Source: Myotis daubentonii (lineage: Eukaryota; Chordata; Mammalia; Chiroptera; Vespertilionidae). From it: a stretch of DNA of 64,000 nucleotides. Where the stretch lies: positions 62,220,093-62,284,092 of the forward strand of contig NC_081849.1 in assembly GCF_963259705.1 (NCBI RefSeq). The letters run 5' to 3'. Both the position numbers and the translations under genes were made by a program. Every line of letters begins with the position of its first letter. The first letter of the stretch is position 1. Below the pieces are notes generated by a model. The model was not told the DNA's origin, made no database searches, and saw only the letters and a list, made by a program, of their open reading frames with translations. This document shows, piece after piece, positions 55,743 to 64,000 of this stretch.

Positions 55743-57115
55743 TGTTTTTTTTTAAATTAAATCTTTATTGTTCAGATTATTACAGTTGTTCCTCTTTTTT
55801 CCCCCCATAGCTCCCCTCCACCCAATTCCCACCCCACCTTCTGCCCTTACCCCCCCCCCCACTGTCCTCATCCATAGATGTACGATTTTTATCCAGTCTC
55901 TTCCTGCACCCCCCACACCCTTTTCCCCCTGAGAATTGTCAGTCCACTCCCTTTCTATGCTCCTGATTCTATTATATTCACCAGTTTATTCTGTTCATCA
56001 GATTTTTTATTCACTTGATTTTTAGATTCACTTGTTGATAGATGTGTATTTGTTGTTCATAATTTGTATCTTTACCTTTTTCTTCTTCTTCCTCTTCTTA
56101 AAGGATACCTTTCAGCATTTCATATAATACTGGTTTGGTGGTAATGAACTCTTTTAGCTTTTCCTTATCTGTGAAGCTCTTTATCTGACCTTCAATTCTG
56201 AATGATAGTTTTGTGGGGTAAAGTAATCTTGGTTGTAGGTTCTTGGCATTCATCACTTTGAATATTTCTTGCCACTCCCTTCTGGCCTGCATAGTTTCTG
56301 TTGAGAAATCAGCTGACAGTCGTATGGGTATTCCCTTGTAGGTAACTGTTTTTCTCTTTCTGCTTTTAAGAGTCTCTGTTTGTCTTTTGCTCTTGGCATT
56401 TTAATTATGATGTGTCTTGGTGTGGTCCTCTTTGGATTCCTTTTGTTTGGGGTTCTCTGTGCTTCCTGGACCTGTAAGTCTATTTCTTTCATCAGGTAGG
56501 GGAAGTTTTCTGTCATTATTTCTTCAAATAGGTTTTCAATATCTTGCTCTCTTCTTCTGGCACCCCTATAATTCGGATTGTTGGTACGCTTGAAGCTGTC
56601 CCAGAGGCTCCTTACACTATCTTTGTATTTTTGGATTCTTTTTTCATTTTGCTTTTCCGGTTGGGTATTTTTTGCTTCTTCGTATTTCAAATCTTTGATT
56701 TGATTCTTGCGATCGTCTGGTCTGCTGTTGGGAGTCTGTATAATATTCTTTATTTCAGTCAGTGTATGCTTAATTTCTAGTTGGTCCTTTATCACAACAT
56801 TGAGGGTCTCACTAGATTTCTTGAGGATCTCACTACATTTATTGGCGGTCTCACCAGTCTTTACTAAATTTATCGGCAGCTTCTAGACAGTTCTTGAAAC
56901 ACCTTAAAAGTGTGGTTTTGAACTCTATATCCAGCAGTTTGCTTTCCTCCATTTCTGTCATTTGTGTCCTGTTTCTTTGTCTCTGCATTTTTTATGCTTT
57001 CTTGGTGCACCTCCTTGTGGTCTTTGTGCACAGTCTTGTTGTAGTTAAGCTTTGATTGTTGTAGGTAACACTGGGGAGTATTTGACCTCCAGGCCAATTG
57101 GTTGTGAGAATCAGC
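55743..57115 (-). pseudogene. HAL1, 5'-truncated, ORF1 broken
   Basis: Same architecture as 41361-43314: 3' UTR with poly(A) end at 55743, ORF1 region at about 56098-56970 split by frameshifts (pieces 56098-56292 and 56253-56795, further ones up to 56970), and only a stub of 5' UTR up to 57115. Again no ORF2. It lies antisense in CCDC126 intron 1, ending about 230 bp before the first coding exon. Confidence 0.88.
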
Positions 57116-57507
57116 TGTCTAAAAAGATATTTTCAATGAATCGACATTTCTGTTTAATATTTTTGAAGAGCTATATAAAGGAAACTGATAAAGACCTGAA
57201 AGTTTGCTGAGTGGTGGAGAAAGTTGGCAAAGAAGATGCTGTAGTTCCAAATCAAAACTATTTATAGAAACTCTTCTTAAATATGTCATTGTTTATTCTG
57301 TTACTGATATAGATTATGACTAATGGCCTTTTTTCTTCTCAGTTTTGCAGAGGTAATTGAGAGTTGGAGGCAATCTTGCTGAAGATGAAGAATATACCAT
57401 ATTAGCAGAGGAGAAAGAGGAGGAAATTTTTTTTCCCTTCAGAAATCTTGATTGGTGGCTTGCCTTTAGTTACCACTTTTCAGCTGAGTCTGTTTGCTTC
57501 AGGAGAA

Positions 57508-57745
57508 ATGATTTTTGCAATCTCTAGAAAAAATATGTCCCAGAAATTGAGTTTACTTTTGCTTGTATTTGGATTCATTTGGGGATTGATGTTACTTCAC
57601 TATACTTTTCAACAACCAAGACATCAAAGCAGTGTCAAGTTACGTGAACAAATACTAGATTTAAGCAAAAGATACGTTAAAGCTCTAGCAGAGGAAAATA
57701 AGAACACAATGGATGTTGAGAATGGCGCTTCGATGGCAGGATATG
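57508..57745 (+). CDS. CCDC126: CCDC126 coding exon 2 (start codon)
   Basis: Encodes residues 1-79 plus one base. It starts [15 protein letters not shown], followed by a hydrophobic segment (about residues 14-30, [17 protein letters not shown]) that can act as signal peptide or membrane anchor. Then comes a predicted coiled coil with [20 protein letters not shown]. The exon begins at 57343 after TTTTCTTCTCAG with a TGACTAAT branch-like site, and ends GGATATG/GTAAGTT. The start is chosen by similarity to the human 140-residue protein. An in-frame ATG 20 codons upstream (57448) also lacks a stop. CCDC126 is homologous to the N-terminal tail, anchor and stem of the glycosyltransferase MGAT5 but has no catalytic domain. 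Its function is not established. Confidence 0.95.
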
Positions 57746-58007
57746 GTAAGTTAACTGTAGACTATTTCTAGTTTTCTCCTCTTAAACCTATCCCGATTTA
57801 AAGATAGTCATGGAAAAAGAAACAAAATAAAGATAGGTAATGGAAGTCTAACTCTTTATTTAGTGCATTGGCCTTTACAAATAATGTTCTCTTCACTTTT
57901 TATTATGAAAAATTCAATTGCACTGAAAAAGAAATAATATGATATTCATATATCCATCACTTTAATTTAATAATTATTAATATTTTGTAGTATTATGTCT
58001 AATTATT

Positions 58008-58216
58008 TTTTTAAAATATATTTTTATTGATTTCAGAGAAGAAGGGAAAGAGATAGAAACATCAATGAGAGAGAATCATTGATTGGCTGCCTCCTGCACG
58101 CCCCCAACTGGGGAGTGAGCCTGCAACCTGGGTATATGCCCTTGACCAGAATTGAACCCGGGACCCTTCAGTCTACAGGCTGACGCTCTATCCACCGAAC
58201 CAAACCAGGGAGGGCC
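58008..58216 (-). mobile_element. VES-type SINE
   Basis: Antisense copy with TTTTTATTGATTTCAGAGAAG and GAACCAAACCAGGGAGGGCC. Confidence 0.9.
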
Positions 58217-58699
58217 CTGAGACATCTTATTAATATAAACCATCAGGTGTAGTCCCAGGGGCCCACCATGAGTAACAAAAGACTTTACCACTCAGGAAAT
58301 TCCAGGTGTTTAGAGCTACCTCCCAGGAATCCGTGATAAAGGCCAGCTAATTATTATACAATGTATTGTATTCTTTGGATATCCTGAATCTTAGTGTATC
58401 TAGGTTTTTCCTCTTGACCTAGTCAAATTCCCTAGAGGAAGAGTATAGGTCTCCCATGTGTACTGGGACCTGAGTGAGAGGAAAAGACTGGGGGAGAAGG
58501 GGTAACCTCAGCACTTACTATGTAAACTTCCACTACGCCCCCAGTGTTCAGCGTGGTTCCCAGGTCCTCAACTGCTTACTAGCCTCAGAAAATACATGAG
58601 ATTTTCTGCAATGGGGAGGGGCTGTTACCCAGTTTTGGAGTGGTATAAAGACTATAGGAATCCGATTGCTTTATAAATGTTCATCTAGTCCTGTTTTTT

Positions 58700-58915
58700 G
58701 TTGTTTTTAATATATTTTTATTGATTTCAGAGAGGAAGGGAGAGGAAGAGAGAGGAGCATCAATGATGAGAGAGAATCATTGATTGGCTGCCTCCAGCAC
58801 GCCCCCTACTGGAGACCAGCCCACACCTGGGCATGTGCCCTTGACCGGAATCGAACCCGGGACCCTTGAGTCCACAGGCCGATGCTCTATACACTGAGCC
58901 AAACCGGCTAGGGCT
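58700..58915 (-). mobile_element. VES SINE
   Basis: Antisense copy; TAGTCCTGTTTTT duplicated at about 58687 and 58916. Confidence 0.94.
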
Positions 58916-59597
58916 AGTCCTGTTTTTAATCCCTTCTTTACCCCTGTTTTTATTGGTACTGGGCCTTTTAGGGTAGGGTTCGGAGGAGAAAATCAAATTG
59001 CTTCTTGGTATTTTTCCTCTTTTAAGATCCAACGTTTTCAGGTCTGCTAAGTCAGTTAGTGCTCATCTGCTTTTCAGCTTCTGGAATTTTGTTGTTATTG
59101 TGTCCTCTTGTTATCTTTGGCCTCCTGGATTTAAAAAAGATAGAAAAAGAGGAAAAACACCTTCATTGTTTTGGTGGCATATTCAGAGGCATCAGAGGTT
59201 AAATGCCTTTGTTTAGTTTACCATCTTTATCTGGGAATGCCCTGGACACTTTCCATTTTTTCTTCTCCTTCTTACGATGTTTTTTTGAAGTGATGAGGGT
59301 CAAATGTAGGTGACTAGAGTTGAAGGGGTTGGCATAAATTGAGATTGGTGTACTTGTGGCAGATGTAGATGCAGGTTATATTGTTTTGCATTCTGCTTAG
59401 TCCAACAATGAAGAAGAAATTCTTATGGAACCAGAGAAATACTTGAAAACAAAATTCATTCTACTTGAGCAAAATAACTGTGATATTTTAAAAGGTAGAA
59501 CTGTCTATGCTATGCTGCCCAGCTTTGTATAACAACTCAGTTTTAAAAGCAAAAATGAGACCCTCTACACCTGATATTTTATAAACTGCATGTTTTA

Positions 59598-59812
59598 AAA
59601 ATACATATATTTTTTATAGATTTCAGAGAGGAAGGAAGAAGGAGAAGAGATAGAAATACCAATGATGAGAGAGAAACATTGATTGGCTGCCTCCTGCATG
59701 CCCACTACTGAGTATTGAGCCTGCAACCTGGCCATGTGCCCTGACCAGCAATCAAACTATGACCTCCTGGTTCATAGGTTGACCCTCAACCATTGAGCCA
59801 CACTGGCTGGGT
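59598..59812 (-). mobile_element. VES-type SINE
   Basis: Antisense copy, moderately diverged, head CAACCATTGAGCCACACTGG. Confidence 0.88.
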
Positions 59813-60092
59813 GGGATTAACTTTTTAACGAGACTTTAAATCTGTTTCATTGCACTGGAAAAATGAGAGTTTCCCTCATATTTATAATACTGAAATTCCC
59901 TTAAGAAGCTCTGATGCTATTGATTACAATAATTAGGCCTTTTCTATTTGTGATCTGAGTGCTTTCTCTCTAGTATATTTTCTTTCAGATGATTTAATAA
60001 TTGCTCACTTTTTCCCTCAAACTATGAAAACACAAATATTAATGTCTAATATGGTTTATTTTGATTTCTCTCTCTCCCCCCCAACCCCCCAG

Positions 60093-60277
60093 CGGATCTA
60101 AAAAGAACAATTGCTGTCCTTTTGGATGACATTTTACAGCGGTTGGTGAAACTAGAGAACAAAGTTGACTATATTGTTGTGAACGGCTCAGCAACCAACA
60201 CTACCAATGGTACTAGTGGGAATCTGGTGCCACTAACCACGAACAAAAGGATTAATGCATCCGGCAACATTAGATAG
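60093..60277 (+). CDS. CCDC126: CCDC126 coding exon 3 (C-terminus)
   Basis: Continues the split Ala codon as [18 protein letters not shown] and ends TSGNLVP..NIR with TAG at 60275-60277. Total CDS is 423 nt, 140 residues, equal to the human protein. Residues 80-108 extend the coiled coil. Four N-glycosylation sequons follow (Asn110-Gly-Ser, Asn115-Thr-Thr, Asn118-Gly-Thr, Asn134-Ala-Ser), consistent with a secretory or lumenal C-terminal part. Phase 1 of the intron agrees with the upstream exon. Confidence 0.96.
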
Positions 60278-61840
60278 CAGTCAAAGATCACCTTGTGCTG
60301 CTGCATCCCCATGAGTTAGATCCAAGGACAGAAAAGCTTTTAAACCGCTGGCTAGGATAGAGGAATACTTCGCAAATACTCTGCATTTCCAAGGAATATG
60401 CTGGAATCATGGAACTCTTATTCTGTATATAAATTTTTAAAAGTTATTAGTTTGCTTTTAGGCAAGTCTCTTCAATGCTGAACTATATCCTTAAAGGGAA
60501 TTTGGTAACATGGTTGATATGGTATGCAGATAGGCGATCTTTATGTAAACTTTTTGTGTTTGAGATCAAGCTGAAACACTGAAAGACATGGCTTCATTTC
60601 TAGAAAATATTTATTTAAATATATAACATGTTTTTCAGACAAGTGAAGAATATTGTTATTGAATCATTCTGTCATTTGTTCTCAATATGTATAATCTTAG
60701 ACTGATAACGTTAAGAAGTGTGCTTATTTCCAGTACTATATTTTGTTACTCAGATTATGAGCAGAGCAAGGAAGTATAATGTTGAAAAGAATGTTTTGAA
60801 ATCATGACCCAAAGAATGTCCTCATTTGCACTATCCTTCAGAATAACTGGAGGTTGATTATTGTATATTTTTAAAAATTACATTTGTATGAGAATAATCT
60901 TGAAATGGGTAGTAGCCACTGTCTGTAACCTATTCTTAACATTGGGACAATTAAAGAACATTAAGATAGTAATTTCAAATCTCATATGTAACATTTTCTT
61001 ACATGTATTCTGAAGAAACAAATGATATTTTTATGATGAGATAAAAATAAGTATTAAAAGTTTAGCCCGTTGAGTGTCTATGCTGTCAGGGAAGCACATT
61101 ATTTCCATATTTGGATAATTTTGCCTTTATGTTGGCAGGGGAAGGGAGACGGAGATATTCGTGAGACTGGGGCTCTGAAGGACTTTAGCCAGATGCATAG
61201 ATGTATAAAGGTATTTGTGCTACATTAAATTGCTTGGAAAATGTTAACATTATATAAGAGTATCCTGCTTTAAGAAATTTTGGATTTGTATAATAGATAC
61301 ATTAGATGTTCATTTTATGTAATGACCACTTAAAATAATTAAAAACATTTAAGATATAATTTAAATTAAGAAGATTGACTCTTCTTTCAGGAAAACAGTT
61401 AATGTATATAGCACAGAAGATCCTAATCTTGGGTAATTCTAGCATAGAGCAAAGGACACCTTTATTTAAATGTCCCTTGTAGCAGATTTAATTCCCATAT
61501 GGTGCCCTATATTTCATAGTATTTATTCTCTATAATAACTGCCAAGTGCAGCTAGATTCTAGATTTACACTATATTGAATTTAGTTTTGGATATTATTCG
61601 TTATTACAATATGCTACCACACATAGTAGCAATAATTAAAATGTTTTATTAAAATAAGTATGAAAAAAATTTCATGAAAGGGAGCTTTTCAAACATTCTC
61701 TGTACTCTATGGAAGAAATGAATTATATAGCATTGCCAAGTGAAGTTTGGAATAATTGTTCTGTCTTTCTTATTAGATGTGGACATTTTTGTTTTTTTGT
61801 TGTTTTCAGGGATGAAATAAAATATATTATTTGTACTTAC
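60278..61840 (+). other. CCDC126: CCDC126 3' UTR
   Basis: AT-rich, free of recent repeats, with an AU-rich ATTTATTTA at 60609-60617. The length is inferred from the first strong poly(A) signal with a downstream GT/T-rich stretch. Confidence 0.7.
61816..61821 (+). terminator. CCDC126: CCDC126 poly(A) signal
   Basis: AATAAA about 20 bases before a likely cleavage site near 61840, followed by GTTATAAGTTTTTTTCTTT. Another AATAAA at about 61883 could serve as an alternative. Confidence 0.6.
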
Positions 61841-62034
61841 AAAGTGTTATAAGTTTTTTTCTTTACTGGTGATTGTGCATTTAATAAATGGTTAATGATT
61901 AAAAGGAATCTTAGAAAATTTGGGTTTGTTCCAAGATATACAGAAAAGCAAAATGTGTGTGTTGGGGGAAATCTGAAATTTTTTTACCCAGGGATAAATG
62001 CTGTTGACATTTTAGTATATAAATGTGAGTCTGA
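61841..62034. other. downstream flank of CCDC126
   Basis: AT-rich, nothing recognised. Confidence 0.6.
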
Positions 62035-62570
62035 TTTCCCCTTCTGACACTCTTCATTAACTTCTCATTGCTACTTAAAATCCAGCATTCTCACTGTGGC
62101 CTCAAAAGCCCTAATTTGCTCCCGATTGTCTTGTAACCTTGTACCAACCTCCTCCTCCTTAATTCCTCTCCAGCCATGTTGACTTTCTCTTCCTAGGGGA
62201 TACCAAACATGTTTTTGCATCAGCAGCTTCAAACTTCATATTTCTCCATTTGTAACTCTTATTCCCAGATATCTTCATGGTTCCCTCCCTCACATTCAGA
62301 TGCTCAAATGGTACTTCTTAAGGGAAGTTGTTTTTGACCACCTGCCTAAAATGACATACCGCTAACATTCTTCTTATCCTTTTTCCCTTTTTTCACAGTT
62401 GTGATATATATATATATATATATAAAACATTAAATTGTATATTAATTTTTTTTCCTGATGCTTCTTAGAATATGAGCTCCAGGAAGGCAAGAACTTCATT
62501 TCGTTCACTGGTAAAACCTGGGCATATACAACGTGTCTGACACAGCATAGGTGCCTGATGAATATTTGTT
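62035..62570 (+). mobile_element. L2 3'-end
   Basis: CTCAAATGGTACTTCTTAAGG, TTTTTGACCACCTGCC, GAATATGAGCTCCAGGAAGG and CATAGGTGCCTGATGAATAT follow L2 order. An AT microsatellite at about 62404-62425 interrupts it. Confidence 0.75.
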
Positions 62571-63424
62571 AAAATGAGTTACTAAACCATTCTACACTTT
62601 CTGCTTTGTGCATCTATACCTTTAGTTATATTATTAAAATTTATAGTATACATTCTTTTTGTGCAATCTATCATGAACTTCTTTACATTACTTTCACAGT
62701 TATTTTGTTATTCTGGCTATGTCACAATTGATAATCATCTTTCACTCAATTAGGCATTTTGGCTGCAGATAAAAGATTTAGACCTAGGTGTGGAGCAAGT
62801 CTAAGGCCCGTCCTCTTCCTATTATGTTATGCTAGATGATCATCCTCAGACCATGTTTAATGTCATGAGCAGCAGGCCGGACGCGTATTGCATAGTCGGG
62901 GAAAGACTGGGGACACATTGTACAGTGGCTAATCCATAATTGGGTTAGAGAACTGGGAGGGGATTGGCCAGTGGTCAGACTTGTGCTTAATCAGATCAAG
63001 TTTGTCAACTTACAGTTTTTGATTTAAAATGAATCAGTAATATTTGTGTATATTAAAATAAGGCAGTTAAGCCATAAAGATTTTTTTAAAAAAATTAGGA
63101 TGTTTTAGATTTTACCAGTGCCAGCATCTCTTAAACATTTTTTTCAGAGTGATTTTAGGATCTCCAGTGAGGCCTTACTAGGTCAAGTGTAACTTCACAT
63201 TGCTTCTAAGTGTTGATTAGCAGCATCATTCATGTGAATAAACCATTATTTTTCATTTAACTTTCTTGGGTGCTTACATTGTCACCCATTCACACTATCT
63301 TTAGTATCTACCAATTTTTTAGGCAAAGAAATAAACCATGGTTGTGAGGAGTCTTTTTAGGTCAAGGGGGTGGTTGTGCTATGGTAGATAGTATATCAGG
63401 GCTTGAGGAAATGAAGCATTTTTA
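62571..63424. other. unassigned flank
   Basis: No gene or named repeat recognised; TTAATCAGATCAAGTTTGTC and similar AT-rich sequence. Confidence 0.55.
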
Positions 63425-63631
63425 AAAAATATATTTTTACTGATTTCAGAGAGGAAGGAAGAGGGAAAGAGAGAGAAACGTCCATGATGAGAGAGAATCA
63501 TGGATTGGCTGCCTCCTGCAAGTCTCCCAACTGGGGATCGAGCCCACAACCCGGGCATGTGCCAGAAGGGAACCTGGGATCTTTCAGTTCATAGACTGAT
63601 GCGCTATCCACTGAGCCAAACCAGCTAGGGC
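63425..63631 (-). mobile_element. VES-type SINE
   Basis: Antisense copy with ATATTTTTACTGATTTCAGAG; GGAAATGAAGCATTTT at both flanks (about 63408 and 63633). Confidence 0.93.
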
Positions 63632-64000
63632 AGGAAATGAAGCATTTTGAACCACCAGTGCTTAGGAATTTACACATAACATTAGGTTATGCTTAATTTT
63701 GCTATAAATGTGTTTGTTTTGTTTGCTTGTTTGTTTCTCATCTTCATGAATTTAAAATGGAGGGGAAAAGTACCTTTACTCTTTTCTTCAAATTTGAACT
63801 GGGAGTCTGAAAGCCTTGAGTGATGGCTGAAGCCAGAGGGCCCCGATCGGGGACCTCGGCCAGGTCAGGAAGGCCTCTGCTCTGCCTCCTGGAGCAGGGG
63901 CTATGTCTTGCATATTAAATTAAAACTTGTCAAAACGGGAAAGTATTCCAGGAGGAAGGATTTAGAGCAGGAAGGTTTTGGAGAATTGGTTTTTAATAAT
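63632..64000. other. right edge, unassigned
   Basis: Short GC-rich patch at about 63830-63900 (GGGCCCCGATCGGGGACC palindrome), otherwise AT-rich. No exon recognised; the next human gene on this side is FAM221A, not visible here. Confidence 0.5.

Larger units (their letters stand above)
49302..57342 (+). other. CCDC126: CCDC126 intron 1 (8 kb)
   Basis: Contains GC-rich promoter tail to about 49.7 kb, then nested SINEs at 50.4-50.85, a SINE at 51.7, a MIR at 52.26, a SINE at 53.1, a SINE dimer at 53.9-54.4 and a broken HAL1 at 55.7-57.1 kb. The parts 49700-50400, 50850-51700, 52430-53130, 53394-53910 and 54440-55740 show no recognised element. Confidence 0.7.
57746..60092 (+). other. CCDC126: CCDC126 intron 2
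   Basis: GTAAGTT donor and CCCCCCAG acceptor with a C-rich pyrimidine tract. It contains three antisense SINEs. The parts 58217-58685 and 58930-59590 have no recognised feature. Confidence 0.95.

Noticed and set aside
1..64000. Regular spaced repeats as a CRISPR array or operon-like gene groups
   Set aside because: Introns, CpG-island promoters, SINEs and poly(A) signals show a mammalian genome; all spaced repeats are dispersed transposons or minisatellites.

Overview
This is mammalian DNA, most likely from a vespertilionid bat (a Myotis, Eptesicus or Pipistrellus relative). The organism call rests on the repeats. There are close to 50 tRNA-derived VES-type SINEs (A-box and B-box head, CT-rich middle, AATCAATAAAA tail). 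There are at least nine HeliBat-like rolling-circle elements (5' TC, 3' hairpin plus CTAG or CTAA, inserted between A and T). There is also a SPIN hAT transposon and other hAT and Tc1/mariner miniature elements. Older layers (MIR, L2, L1M, MER5A, MLT1, Tigger/MER2-like) are general mammalian. Family names come from recognition of sequence, not from a database search.

Two protein-coding genes are supported, and they are neighbours in the human genome too (7p15.3). TRA2A, the splicing activator transformer-2 alpha, runs leftwards. Its CpG-island promoter and first exon lie near 15.8-16.05 kb and exons 2, 3 and 4 lie at 5.8, 3.6 and 1.7 kb. The rest of the RRM and the C-terminal RS domain lie beyond the left edge. 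CCDC126 runs rightwards. Its CpG island and non-coding exon 1 lie near 49.0-49.3 kb, the coding exons at 57.5 and 60.1 kb, and the 3' UTR ends near 61.84 kb. All splice junctions given keep frame, and CCDC126 gives a complete 140-residue protein.

Layout: 0-16 kb holds the 5' half of TRA2A. Its 9.9-kb intron 1 contains a SINE-free block with a GAA-rich candidate poison exon at about 6181-6481. 16-48.8 kb is intergenic and repeat-dominated: L1M 3' ends, a probable antisense endogenous retrovirus remnant, tandem Helitrons, a SPIN element, a half-L1 (HAL1) with an intact ORF1, and a solo LTR inside a SINE. 48.8-61.9 kb is CCDC126, with a second, broken HAL1 in intron 1. 61.9-64 kb is flanking DNA with an L2 and one SINE.

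No bacterial-style systems, CRISPR arrays or new protein-coding genes were found. The main points of interest are the candidate autoregulatory exon of TRA2A, a direct repeat flanking the TRA2A promoter, the intact HAL1 ORF1, head-to-tail Helitrons that carry CTCF-like motifs, an inverted repeat that preserves the empty site of a Helitron insertion, and several nested insertions whose target-site duplications order events in time.
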